Made by a program: the position numbers and the translations under genes. The notes beneath the pieces were generated by a model. That model was not told where the DNA came from. It worked only from the letters and a program-made list of their open reading frames with translations, and searched no databases. DNA of 64,000 bases, taken from positions 2,468,501-2,532,500 of the forward strand of contig NZ_BAAAXG010000026.1 in assembly GCF_039535475.1 (NCBI RefSeq). Direction: 5' to 3'. How positions within the stretch are numbered: the first letter of the stretch is position 1; every line of letters begins with the position of its first letter. Source of the DNA: Streptomyces showdoensis. Its GTDB lineage: Bacteria; Actinomycetota; Actinomycetes; Streptomycetales; Streptomycetaceae. This document shows positions 53,792-64,000 of the stretch, one piece after another.

Positions 53792-55096
53792 ATGCTCGAC
53801 GAGACACTCCTCGACGCACCGGAAGCCCTCGCCCTCGCCGACCGCCGCGGTCTGCTCCGCGGCGCGGCCGAGGCGGGCGCCCGGGTACGGACCGCCGCCC
53901 GGCACGCCGCCGAGGCCGGCATCGCGGACCTCCGCCCCGAGGGCCGCCCCCGCGCCGTCCTCGTCGCGGGCCCCGGCACCGCCGCCGCGGGCGTCGCCGA
54001 CCTGGTCGGCGCCCTGGCCGGCGCCGCGGCCCCGGTCATCCGGCTCGCACCCACCGGCGTCGCCCCCGCGGCCGGCGCCCTGCGCTGGTCCCTGCCCGGC
54101 TGGGCCGGCTCGGTGGACCTGTTGCTGATCCCGACGGCGGACGGCTCCGAACCGGGCCTCGCGCTCCTCGCCGAGCAGGCGTACCGCCGCGGCATCACCG
54201 TCGTCGCCGTCGCCCCGAAGTCCTCCCCGCTCGCCGAGGCCGTCGGCCGCTCCCACGGCCTGCTCGTCCCGATGGCGATGGCCCCGCACGAGACGGTCCC
54301 GGAGTACGGCGAGACGCTCGCCGCGAGCCCGGGCGCCCTGTGGGCCCTGTTCACGCCGCTCCTCGCGCTGCTGGACCGCGTCGGCCTCGTCGACGCCCCG
54401 CCCGAGGCCCTGGAACAGGTCGCCGACCGCCTGGACCGCACGGCGGAGCGCTGCGGCCCGGCCATCGCGACGTACGGCAACCCGGCCAAGACCCTGGCCG
54501 CCGAACTCGCCGACTCGCTCCCGCTGATCTGGACCGAGGGCGAGTCCGCGGGCCCGGCCGGCCGCCGGTTCGCCGCCGTCCTCGCCGAGCTGGCCGGCCT
54601 GCCGGCGCTCGCCGCCGAGCTCCCGGAGGCCATGCCGGCCCACGGCGTGCTGCTGGCCGGCGACTACGCCGCGGGCGCCGACCCCGACGACTTCTTCCGG
54701 GACCGCGTGGACGAGCCGCAGGCCCTGCGCGCCCGGGTGGTCCTGCTCCGCGACCGGGCGACGAACCGGGGCCGCGCGAACGAGGCGGTCGGCGACCCGG
54801 ACGGCACGGGCCCGACCGGCCCCGGTGGGTCGGGTGGCTCCGGCGGCCCCGGTGGGTCGGGGGGCCCCGGCGGGCCCACCGGGCCCATCGGTCCCGAGAG
54901 CCCCGTGGACCCCGAGACCGGCGCCCTCAGCGCCGCCCCCGCGGCCCGCGAGCTCGCCCTCGGCCACGGCACGGCCATCAGCGAGCTGGAACCGGAGGAG
55001 GGCACCGCGCTGGAGGCGCTCGCCGAGCTCCTCGCGGTGACCGACTTCGCCGCCGTCTACCTCTCCCTCGCCTCCGCGGGCCTGTCTCCGCGCTGA
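53792..55096 (+). CDS. SIS-domain phosphosugar isomerase-like protein with collagen-like insertion
   Basis: 434 residues from the ATG at 53792 with GGAGG 8 bases upstream. The N-terminal half has a SIS-type fold (AVLVAGPGTAAAGVADLVGAL), the C-terminal half resembles the phosphoglucose/phosphomannose isomerase C-terminal domain (LALGHGTAISELEPEEGTALEALAELLA, YLSLASAGLSPR). Between about 338 and 370 lies a Gly/Pro/Ser repeat with GPTGP, GGPGG and GPIGP triplets, absent from the usual family. Its position just before manA supports a sugar-phosphate role, but no activity can be assigned. Confidence 0.82.
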   Translation: MLDETLLDAPEALALADRRGLLRGAAEAGARVRTAARHAAEAGIADLRPEGRPRAVLVAGPGTAAAGVADLVGALAGAAAPVIRLAPTGVAPAAGALRWSLPGWAGSVDLLLIPTADGSEPGLALLAEQAYRRGITVVAVAPKSSPLAEAVGRSHGLLVPMAMAPHETVPEYGETLAASPGALWALFTPLLALLDRVGLVDAPPEALEQVADRLDRTAERCGPAIATYGNPAKTLAAELADSLPLIWTEGESAGPAGRRFAAVLAELAGLPALAAELPEAMPAHGVLLAGDYAAGADPDDFFRDRVDEPQALRARVVLLRDRATNRGRANEAVGDPDGTGPTGPGGSGGSGGPGGSGGPGGPTGPIGPESPVDPETGALSAAPAARELALGHGTAISELEPEEGTALEALAELLAVTDFAAVYLSLASAGLSPR

Positions 55097-55113
55097 GCGC
55101 CACCGCCCCATGA

Positions 55114-55390
55114 CTCCCCGACGGCTCCCACAGATCCCACCGGCCCCACCGGCCCCACAGCCCCCACAGCCCCCACAGATCCCACCGGCCCCACAGCCCC
55201 CACGGCTTGCGCAGCCCCCACAGCCCCCACGGCTTGCCCAGCCCCCACGGCTTGCCCAGCCTCCACAGCACTCGCAGCCCCCACGGCTCCCACGCCCCCA
55301 CGTCACGCCCCGCGGCCCCGGCTCCTCACCGAGCCGGCCCGCGGCTCCCTGACGCCCCCACGGCCCCCACGTCCATCCACGCACCCACCG
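55114..55390. repeat. CCCCCACAG-type simple repeats between the SIS gene and manA
   Basis: The 317-bp gap 55097-55413 is filled with short repeats: CCCCCACAG, ATCCCACCGGCCCCA and an 18-bp unit containing CACGGCTTGCCCAG repeated three times around 55196-55262. The plus strand is open for 80 codons (Pro/Gln-rich), but it has no ribosome site and amino acids follow the repeat, so I treat it as non-coding. Confidence 0.75.
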
Positions 55391-55413
55391 CACTGAAAAG
55401 AGCTGGAAGCCCC

Positions 55414-56565
55414 ATGGACCGCCTCGCCAACACCGTCCGCCCCTACGCCTGGGGATCCACGACGGCCATCCCGGAACTGCTCGGCCTCGCCCCCACCGGC
55501 GAGCCACAGGCCGAGATGTGGATGGGCGCCCACCCCGGCGCCCCGTCCCGCACCGGCCGCGGTCCCCTCAACGAGGTCATCGCCGCCGACCCCGTACGGG
55601 AACTGGGTCCGGCGGCCGTCGAGAGGTTCGGCCCGGACCTCCCCTTCCTGTTCAAGATCCTCGCCGCCGGCGCCCCGCTCTCCCTCCAGGTCCACCCCGA
55701 CCTCGACCAGGCGCGCGCGGGCTTCGCCGCCGAGGAGGCCGCGGGCATCCCCCTCGACGCGCCGCACCGCAACTACAAGGACGCCAACCACAAGCCCGAA
55801 CTCATCTGCGCGCTCACGCCGTTCCACGGCCTGTGCGGCTTCCGGAACCCCGTCGAGGCCGCCGACACGATGGCCGCGCTCGGCGTGGACTCGCTCAAGC
55901 CGTACGTCGACCTCCTCCACGCCCACCCCGAGGAGGCCGCCCTGCGCGAGGTCCTGACGGCGCTCCTCACCGCCGACCGCGAGGAGATGGCGCACACGGT
56001 CGCGGAGGCGGCGGCCGCCGCGGGACGCCTCGGCGGCGCCCACGCCCCGTACGCCGTGATCGCCCACCACTACCCGAACGACCCCGGCGTCCTCGCGGCG
56101 ATGCTGCTCAACCCGGTCACCCTCCAGCCCGGCGAGGCCCTGTTCCTCGGCGCCGGCGTGCCGCACGCCTACCTCGACGGCCTCGGCGTCGAGATCATGG
56201 CCAACTCCGACAACGTGCTGCGCTGCGGCCTCACCCCCAAGCACGTCGACGTCCCCGAACTCCTTCGGGTGGTCCGCTTCGAGCCGATGGAACCCGGCAT
56301 CCTGCGCCCGGAGGCCTCCCCGGAGGGCGAGGAGGTCTACGACACCCCGATCGACGAGTTCCGGCTCTCCCGCTTCGTACGGGCCGAAGGCGCCGCCCCC
56401 ACCGGCCTCACCGCGCCCACGCCGCAGATCCTGCTCGCCTCCGCGGGCCGCCCCGTCGTGGACGGCACGCCCCTCGCGCCGGGCGACTCCGTCTTCGTAC
56501 CGGCAGGCGAAACGACCGAACTGTCCGGTACGGGAACGGTCTTCCGTGCCACCGTCGTGGCCTGA
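55414..56565 (+). CDS. manA: Mannose-6-phosphate isomerase, class I
   Basis: 383 residues from the ATG at 55414 (GGAAG upstream). Zinc-cupin motifs of type I PMI are complete: PLSLQVHPDLDQA, NYKDANHKPELICALTPF, FLGAGVPHAYLDGLGVEIMANSDNVLRCGLTPKHVD. It interconverts fructose-6-P and mannose-6-P. First step of the GDP-mannose route whose other steps are also in this window. Confidence 0.95.
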   Translation: MDRLANTVRPYAWGSTTAIPELLGLAPTGEPQAEMWMGAHPGAPSRTGRGPLNEVIAADPVRELGPAAVERFGPDLPFLFKILAAGAPLSLQVHPDLDQARAGFAAEEAAGIPLDAPHRNYKDANHKPELICALTPFHGLCGFRNPVEAADTMAALGVDSLKPYVDLLHAHPEEAALREVLTALLTADREEMAHTVAEAAAAAGRLGGAHAPYAVIAHHYPNDPGVLAAMLLNPVTLQPGEALFLGAGVPHAYLDGLGVEIMANSDNVLRCGLTPKHVDVPELLRVVRFEPMEPGILRPEASPEGEEVYDTPIDEFRLSRFVRAEGAAPTGLTAPTPQILLASAGRPVVDGTPLAPGDSVFVPAGETTELSGTGTVFRATVVA

Positions 56566-56646
56566 TGCGACAATGACCGGCCGAACGACGGCAGTAGGGC
56601 AGCAGGGCCGCAGGCCGTAGCACCGACGAAGGGAACACGTAGACCC

Positions 56647-57588
56647 ATGAGCGCGTCAGGCGGAACCAAGGCGATCGTGGCGGCGCTCGCCGCCAACCTC
56701 GCGATCGCCGTAGCCAAGTTCGTGGCGTTCCTCTTCAGCGGTTCGTCCTCGATGCTCGCCGAAGCCGTCCACTCGCTGGCCGACTCCGGCAACCAGGGGC
56801 TGCTCCTCCTCGGCGGCAAGCGCGCCCAGCGGGAGGCCACCCCGCAGCACCCCTTCGGCTACGGCCGCGAGCGGTACATCTACGCCTTCCTCGTCTCCAT
56901 CGTGCTCTTCTCCGTCGGCGGCATGTTCGCCATCTACGAGGGCTACGAGAAGATCAAGCACCCGCACGCGATCGAGGCCTGGTACTGGCCGGTCGGCGTC
57001 CTGGTCTTCGCGATCATCGCGGAGTCCTTCTCCTTCCGGACCGCGATCAAGGAGTCGAACCAGCTCCGCGGCAACCTGTCCTGGAAGGACTTCGTCCGCC
57101 GGGCGAAGGCCCCCGAGCTGCCGGTCGTCCTCCTGGAGGACCTCGGCGCCCTGGTCGGTCTCGTCCTCGCCCTCGGCGGCGTCGGCCTGGCCCTGCTGAC
57201 CGGAAACGGCATCTGGGACGGCATCGGCACCGTGTGCATCGGCGTGCTGCTCGTCCTCATCGCGATCGTCCTGGCCGCCGAGACCAAGTCGCTGCTGCTG
57301 GGCGAGGCCGCGGGCATCGAGGACGTGCAGAAGATCGAGGCCGCGATCGTCGACGGCGACACCGTCACCCGTCTCATCCACATGCGCACGCTCCACCTCG
57401 GTCCCGAGGAGCTGCTCGTCGCGGCCAAGATCGGCGTCCAGGGCGGCGACAGCGCCACCGAGGTCGCCACCGCGATCAACGCGGCCGAGGAGCGCATCCG
57501 CGCCGCCGTCCCGATCGCCCGGGTCATCTACCTGGAGCCGGACATCTACACGGAGAAGGCGGCCGGCACGGCGCCCACCACCGCCTGA
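56647..57588 (+). CDS. Cation diffusion facilitator family transporter
   Basis: 313 residues. Six predicted TM helices with the CDF metal site in TM2 (SSSMLAEAVHSLADSGNQ) and the paired Asp site in TM5 region (VLLEDLGALVGLVLALGG; here LED replaces the usual HxxxD first ligand). A cytoplasmic C-terminal domain has HLGPEELLVAAKIGV. Exports divalent metals by proton exchange; closest to the Zn/Fe-type CDF9 group by appearance. Alone, followed by a strong terminator. Confidence 0.9.
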   Translation: MSASGGTKAIVAALAANLAIAVAKFVAFLFSGSSSMLAEAVHSLADSGNQGLLLLGGKRAQREATPQHPFGYGRERYIYAFLVSIVLFSVGGMFAIYEGYEKIKHPHAIEAWYWPVGVLVFAIIAESFSFRTAIKESNQLRGNLSWKDFVRRAKAPELPVVLLEDLGALVGLVLALGGVGLALLTGNGIWDGIGTVCIGVLLVLIAIVLAAETKSLLLGEAAGIEDVQKIEAAIVDGDTVTRLIHMRTLHLGPEELLVAAKIGVQGGDSATEVATAINAAEERIRAAVPIARVIYLEPDIYTEKAAGTAPTTA

Positions 57589-57612
57589 CGCACGCGGACG
57601 CCTGACGTACGT

Positions 57613-57660
57613 GACGAGGGAGGCCCCGGACCCGACCACGGGTCCGGGGCCTCCCTCGTC
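57613..57660. terminator. Strong bidirectional terminator
   Basis: A perfect 22-bp stem (57613-57634 with 57639-57660) with ACCA loop between the convergent CDF and PTS genes. Confidence 0.9.
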
Positions 57661-57668
57661 CTTCCCCG

Positions 57669-59791
57669 CTAGCGGATCTCGCCCAGCAGCCGCAGGATCT
57701 CCGCCTCGTCGGCCGCTTCGAGCAGCCGCTCGCGGAAGTGCGCGTCCATCAGCTTCCGGGAGAGCAGCGCCAGGATCCGCAGGTGCTCGTCCCCGGCGGC
57801 GGCCTCCGGCACCGCGATCATGAAGATCAGCCGCGCCCTCGTCCCGTCGAGCGAGCCCCACTCCACGCCCTCCGGCGACCGGGCGAAGCCGACGACCGGC
57901 GCGGTGACGGCGTCCGTCTTGGCGTGCGGGATGGCGATCTGCTCGCCGAGCCCGGTGGTGCCCTGGTCCTCCCGCGCGAACGCGGCCCGGACGAGCGCCT
58001 CGGGGTCGGTGACCTTGCCGGTGCCGGAGAGCAGCCCGGCCATCTCGCGGATCGCCGCGTCCTTGTGGTCGGCGCCGAGCCACACCTTCACGGTCCGCCC
58101 GGTCAGGTACCCCGACAGCACCTCGCCGCCGTCACCCGGCGCCTCCGACCCGGCCCCGGCACCCGCCCCGGCCCCGGCCGCGGTCCGTGCTCCGACGAGC
58201 GCGGGCTCCGGTCCGGTCGCGGGGACGCCCACGCCGGCACCCACGCCCACGCCCACGGGCGCGGATACGGGTACGGGCGCACCGGCGGGCACGAGGGCCG
58301 CCGCGCCCTGGTTCCGCCGCTCCCGGATGTCGATGAGCGCGTTGGTGGTGAGCGCGGTGACCGCCGTGCCGGCCGCGACCGCGAGGAAGAACATCGGCAC
58401 CCCGCCGACCGCGCCCAGCACGGCGACGATCGGACCGCCGTGCGGCACGGCGTCCGTCACCCCGGCGAGACCGGCCAGCGCACCGGCGACGGCACCGCCC
58501 AGCATGTTCGCGGGGATCACCTGCGCGGGCCGCGCGGCGGCGAACGGGATGGCGCCCTCCGAGATCCCGAAGAGCCCCATGAAGAGCGAGGCCATGCCGG
58601 TCTCCCGCTCCTGGTCGGTGTAGAGCTTGCGGCGGATCAGCGTGGCGAGGCCCTGGCCGAGCGGCATCACGGGGATGGCGGCGGCGCACATGCCCATGAC
58701 GGTCTGGTTGCCGGTCGCGATGAGCCCGGCGCCGAAGAGGAACGCGGTCTTGTTGACCGGACCGCCCATGTCGAACGCGATCATCAGGCCGAGGATCGCC
58801 CCCAGCAGGATCGCGCTGGTGCCGGTCATCCCGCCGAGCCAGCTCGTCAGGTGCTCGAAGACCCAGGAGATGGGCTGCCCGATCACGTAGATGAAGAAGA
58901 GCCCGAGCGCCGTCGTGGCGACGATCGGGATCACGATGATCGGCATGATCGGCTGGACCAGCCTCGGCACCCGGACCTTCTTGATGCCGAGCACCAGGTA
59001 GCCGGCGAGGAAACCGGTCACGATCGCGCCGATGAAGCCCGCGCCCGCCTCGGAGTGGTACAGCGAGCCGTCGTTGGCGATCCAGCCGCCGATCATGCCG
59101 GGCACCAGCGCGGGCCGGTCCCCGATGGCATACGCGATGTACCCGGACAGGACGGGCACCATCAGCTTGAAGCCGATGACCCCGATGTTGTTGACGTCCA
59201 TCCAGAAGGAGTCCTTCGGGATGACCAGGCCCTCGGGGGTCGCGTGACCGCCGAGGGCGAGCGAGATCGCGATCAGCAGCCCGCCCACGACGACGAACGG
59301 GATCATGTACGAGACGCCGTTCATCAGCGCCTTGTACGCGAGGCTCCGCTCTTTGCCGCCGCCGCCGCCCACGCCCGCGCCCGCGCCCCGCCGCCGTCCG
59401 TCGTGGCGGCCGCTCCGCCGCCCCCGCCGGTTCCGTCGGCTCCCTGGACGGGCGCGTCGGCCACCTGCTCGATCAGCCGCTCGGGGTGGCGGATGCCCTC
59501 GGCGACCCCGACCGCGAGCACCCGCTTGCCGACGAAGCGGCTCCGGTCCACGTCCTTGTCGGCGGCGATGATGATCCCGTCCGCCTGCCTGACATCGTTG
59601 TCGGAGAGGACGTTCTCGGCCCCGATCGACCCCTGGGTCTCCACCTTGATCTCCACACCGAGCGCCTCCGCGGCCTGCGCCAGCTTCTCGGCCGCCATGT
59701 AGGTGTGGGCGATCCCCGTCGGGCACGCGGTCACCGCGAGCAGCCTCCGCCTCGGCCGCCCGCCCGCCGGGCCGGTCACGAGCTCTTCCAC
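57669..59791 (-). pseudogene. Fructose-type PTS permease EIIB-EIIC-EIIA, apparent frameshift in the B-C linker
   Basis: From GTG 59791 (GAGGAG 6 bases upstream) the first frame encodes EIIB with the phosphocysteine loop TACPTGIAHTYMAAEKL and a Gly/Ala linker. EIIC (KALMNGVSYMIPFVVVGGLL, GGPVNKTAFLFGAGLIATGNQ) and EIIA (GLGEQIAIPHAKTDAV, active His) continue in a frame shifted by one base and end at 57669. One G fewer in the run at 59386-59389 gives a continuous Gly linker and a normal protein of about 700 residues. Order B-C-A differs from the A-B-C order I recall for the main Streptomyces FruA. No fruR or fruK is adjacent. A sequencing error is possible. Confidence 0.82.
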
Positions 59792-59974
59792 GCGCTTCTC
59801 CTCACGCTCGCTCCGGATGTCATCGCTCCGGATTCCCCAGCATCGTCTCCCTCCGGATAACGGCGTCATAAGTCCATAAGGCCCCGAATGTGCGGGCCTC
59901 TGGACCCTTTGTCGAGTCCCGATCCGGCCGAATCCGGGACCGGGGCGGACTGTGGGTCACTGCGCCGATCGGTG

Positions 59975-61629
<1,655 letters not shown>

Positions 61630-61691
61630 TGCACCCGGCCCCGGGCGTCCACGCGTTGACGCCCGGGCGCCCGGCACACCCGTAGACCAGC

Positions 61692-61728
61692 AGGCAGGCC
61701 CCCGCACCCCCGTGTCGGGGGCCTGCCT
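61692..61728 (+). terminator. Terminator after sahH
   Basis: A 13-bp perfect stem (61692-61704 with 61716-61728) with an 11-base loop, 62 bp after the stop codon. Confidence 0.8.
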
Positions 61729-61771
61729 CGTCTCACCCGGCCCACAGCTCCAGGAAGCACCCCGAGGACCC

Positions 61772-62383
61772 ATGCCCCGCGGCCGATATTCGCTCCATGA
61801 CCCGCACGATCACACCCCCCTCGGTGAAGAGCACTTCAGCTGCGCGCCCGGCCCCTCCGGCTGGCGCTACGTCTCACGGACCACCACCCCCTCCGGCGAC
61901 CCCGCCGGCTCCGTCGACCTGGCCATCGACGAACTGGGCCGCCCGATCCGGCTCGAACTCCACTCCGCGGACTGGCAGGTGCGCGGCGCCGCCATCGACG
62001 GCGTCACCTGGGTCCGTACCGACCCCACCGGAACCCACGCCACCGAAGGCAATGTGCGCGCCCACGCCTTCACCGGCACCTCCCCGGCGTTCCTCGTCGC
62101 GATCTCCCGGTTGCTGCGCCTCACCCCCGATTCCCCGGAGACCCGCGTCCGGCTCGTCGCCTTCACGGATCCCGTGCTCGCCCCCCTGACGGTCGACCAG
62201 TCCTGGGCCCTGACGAAGAGTGAAGCGCACGCCACTGACAACGGCCTCCTGACCGTGGACGAGTACCAGGTCAGCACCCTCGACACGGGGGAGTGGCACA
62301 CCGTCCACCTGGCCGGCGACGTGGTCCTCTCGGCCCCCGGAATCGAGCTCGAGGACCTGGACACCCCGCCGTCGGTCTTCTGA
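61772..62383 (+). CDS. Conserved hypothetical protein
   Basis: 203 residues from the ATG at 61772 with GAGG 3-6 bases upstream. Soluble, beta-rich, no signal peptide or membrane segment. Readable stretches such as SVDLAIDELGRPIRLELHSADWQVRGAAIDGVTWVR (given here in part: residues about 45-80) and FLVAISRLLRL suggest a lipocalin-like or START-like barrel, but I do not recognise a family. It ends 2 bp from the convergent RDD gene. Confidence 0.7.
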   Translation: MPRGRYSLHDPHDHTPLGEEHFSCAPGPSGWRYVSRTTTPSGDPAGSVDLAIDELGRPIRLELHSADWQVRGAAIDGVTWVRTDPTGTHATEGNVRAHAFTGTSPAFLVAISRLLRLTPDSPETRVRLVAFTDPVLAPLTVDQSWALTKSEAHATDNGLLTVDEYQVSTLDTGEWHTVHLAGDVVLSAPGIELEDLDTPPSVF

Positions 62384-62385
62384 CC

Positions 62386-63324
62386 TCAGGCCGGTGGCGC
62401 GAACCCGGTGGTGCGCGGCGCGGGGGCGGAAGACGAGGACGGAGACGGCGAGGCGGGCGGAGGCGAGAGAGGCGGAGGCGGGACGGGCGCGGGAGCAGGA
62501 CCGTCCGCCGGAGCGGACGCCGCGGGGAACGCCCCCGGCACCATCCCCATCCCCGGCCCGTACGTCGGCCCGTACGTCGGTCCGAACGCCCGCCGCGCGT
62601 CCCGCGCCTGCCGCTCGGCGACGACCCCGGCGAGGAAGGCGGCCGCCGGCACCCCGGCCGGCGGAGGCGTCCCGGTCCGCGCCACGAGCTCGTCGGCCAG
62701 CCGCTCGGCGAGCCGCCGCCCGATCGCGGGGTCCAGCTGCGTCATGCGCGTCAGGTACTGACGTATCTCCAGCCAGAGCCCGTCCGGCACGGCGGACAGG
62801 TCGACCCCCGTGAACCGCCCGACGAGCCACGGCGGGGGCGGCGGCACCGCCGTGTTCGGCGCGGAGGCGACCCGCTCCCGCACCACCAGCGTCCCCGCGA
62901 AGACGTCCCCGATCCGCCGCCCGCGCTCCGACACCAGCGAGGCGATGCACGCGACGACCCCGAAGGTCATCAGGATCTCCACGACCCCCATCGCCCCGCG
63001 CATCAGCGCGTGCCGGAACCGGATAGGCCCGCCGTCGTCCCGCACCACCCGCAGCCCGCAGGCCAGCTTCCCCAGCGACCGCCCGTGCGACAGCGTCTCC
63101 ACGGCGATCGGCGCCCCGACGAGCACCAGCAGGAAGGACGCGATCGATATCGCCATCGCGGCGGCCTCGTCCAAGGACGCCGTCGCCAGCGCGAGACCGA
63201 TGCTGATCAGCAGGTACGCGGCCCAGATCACGACGAGATCGATGAGCAGGGCCAGCGCCCGGCTCGGCAGCCGGGCCGGCTGCAATCCCAGTACGACGGC
63301 ATCCCCCGTCACGACCCCGCTCAC
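62386..63324 (-). CDS. RDD family membrane protein
   Basis: 312 residues from a GTG. The RDD domain (about 15-150) has LPSRALALLIDLVVIWAAYLL with the Arg-Asp pair, a second helix and GRSLGKLACGLRVVRDDG. The cytoplasmic C-terminal half contains a helical stretch and a Pro/Ala/Ser-rich tail. RDD proteins are ion/proton antiporter-like or membrane accessory proteins. Divergent from the SpoIIM-like gene, a pairing typical of actinomycetes. Confidence 0.87.
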   Translation of the reverse strand: MSGVVTGDAVVLGLQPARLPSRALALLIDLVVIWAAYLLISIGLALATASLDEAAAMAISIASFLLVLVGAPIAVETLSHGRSLGKLACGLRVVRDDGGPIRFRHALMRGAMGVVEILMTFGVVACIASLVSERGRRIGDVFAGTLVVRERVASAPNTAVPPPPPWLVGRFTGVDLSAVPDGLWLEIRQYLTRMTQLDPAIGRRLAERLADELVARTGTPPPAGVPAAAFLAGVVAERQARDARRAFGPTYGPTYGPGMGMVPGAFPAASAPADGPAPAPVPPPPLSPPPASPSPSSSSAPAPRTTGFAPPA

Positions 63325-63443
63325 GCCGCCCGCCCTTCGTCGACCTGCCGAACCCCGTCCGAACGCCAGTCTGCCAAGCTGATCCGCAGCGCGCCGCAGT
63401 AGTACGGACCGTACGCACCCAGTGCCTGGAGCAGCAGCCGATC

Positions 63444-64000
63444 ATGGACCTCGACGTCTTCGTCACCGCACACCGAGCCGAGTGGGACCGCCTCGATCAC
63501 CTCCTGCGCCGGGGCCGCCGCCTCGGCGGTGCCGAGGCCGACGAACTCGTCGCCCTCTACCAGCGCACGGCCACCCACCTCTCCCTCATCCAGTCCAGCG
63601 CCCCGGACCCGATGCTCACGGCCCGGCTCACCCAGCTCGTGGCCCGCGCCCGCGCCACGGTCACTGGCACCCGCCGCGCCTCCTGGCGCGACGCGGTCAC
63701 CTTCCTGACGGCCGGATTCCCCGCCGCGGTCTACCGCTCCCGCCACTGGTGGGTGCCCACTGCGCTCGTCTCGACGCTGGTCGCGGCCCTGATCGGCTGG
63801 TGGATCGGCACCCACCCCGAGGTCCAGGCGGCGATCGGCGCCCCGGCCGAGCTGCGCGAGATGACCCGCCCCGGCGGCCAGTACGAGACCTACTACTCCA
63901 GCCACCCGGCGGCCTCCTTCGCCGCCCAGGTCTGGACGAACAACGCCCAGGCCGCGGCGACCTGCCTGGTCTTCGGCGCGTTCCTGGGCATCCCGGTGCT
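63444..64000 (+). CDS. Stage II sporulation protein M family membrane protein (3' end outside window)
   Basis: The first 185 codons are present; the frame is still open at 64000. It begins MDLDVFVTAHRAEWDRLDHLL, has a helical cytoplasmic part with LIQSSAPDPMLTARLTQLVARAR, then a TM helix (WWVPTALVSTLVAALIGWWI) and the start of a second one. This matches the SpoIIM/DUF95 family found beside RDD genes in Streptomyces. The ribosome site (GGAG, 14 bases away) is poor. Confidence 0.85.
   Translation, partial: MDLDVFVTAHRAEWDRLDHLLRRGRRLGGAEADELVALYQRTATHLSLIQSSAPDPMLTARLTQLVARARATVTGTRRASWRDAVTFLTAGFPAAVYRSRHWWVPTALVSTLVAALIGWWIGTHPEVQAAIGAPAELREMTRPGGQYETYYSSHPAASFAAQVWTNNAQAAATCLVFGAFLGIPV

Noticed and set aside
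55110..55352. 80-codon Pro/Gln-rich plus-strand frame after the SIS gene
   Set aside because: It consists of the simple repeat, has no ribosome site, and the opposite strand is equally open (Trp/Gly-rich).

Overview
The window looks like a core chromosomal segment of a Streptomyces species. Base composition is very GC-rich with near-saturated G/C at third codon positions, GTG and TTG starts are frequent, and many genes overlap by ATGA or GTGA. The gene content is typical of the genus (whiB, fbiA/fbiB for coenzyme F420, a LytR-CpsA-Psr cluster, SigI-type partner switching). From memory, the order matches the S. coelicolor region running from hutU down to sahH; I could not check this here. No phage, transposon, CRISPR array, rRNA or tRNA was seen.

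Layout. 1-3223 (minus): end of a roadblock/LC7-type cluster, a SRPBCC protein and a PLP-dependent decarboxylase. 3327-8900 (plus): histidine catabolism, hutU, an M20 amidohydrolase, hutF and hutI. 8908-11254: an orphan small gene, a SigB/SigF-family sigma factor, and its divergent STAS antagonist and anti-sigma kinase. 11354-15346: a four-gene cell-surface operon. 15450-19921: a peptide transporter, a two-component system and a GtrA-like protein. 20110-24069: purK-purE, an intact dipeptidase and a degenerate copy of it. 24167-39123: UDP-glucose dehydrogenase, an acyl-CoA dehydrogenase, and an envelope block with five LCP genes (one frameshifted), a glycosyltransferase and a peptidoglycan amidase, with a thioesterase and a TIGR03089 gene interspersed. 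39233-44409: GDP-mannose pyrophosphorylase, a DNA glycosylase, fbiB-fbiA, and cysteine dioxygenase preceded by a polycysteine leader peptide. 44863-57588: whiB, a giant membrane glycosyltransferase with a DUF5719 partner, small zinc proteins, manB, Trm112, a SIS-domain isomerase-like gene, manA and a cation diffusion facilitator. 57669-64000: a frameshifted fructose-type PTS permease, sahH, a hypothetical gene, an RDD gene and a truncated SpoIIM-like gene.

How the genes fit together. manA, manB and the nucleotidyltransferase at 39233 together give fructose-6-P to mannose-6-P to mannose-1-P to GDP-mannose, the donor for protein O-mannosylation and mannosylated envelope lipids. The LCP cluster, UDP-glucose dehydrogenase, glycosyltransferases and amidase concern wall glycopolymers. 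The hut cluster lacks hutH and a classical hutG; the M20 hydrolase is a natural candidate for the last step. sahH (SAH to homocysteine) and cysteine dioxygenase (cysteine oxidation) touch sulfur amino acid metabolism.

Most notable observations: a leaderless 30-residue leader peptide ending in five consecutive cysteines upstream of cysteine dioxygenase; an M19 dipeptidase paralogue that has lost most metal ligands beside its intact sister; a surface operon with three copies of one two-cysteine domain; a 10-bp tandem repeat that begins in a stop codon; and two single-base frameshifts in G/C runs (an LCP gene and the PTS permease) that may be sequencing errors.
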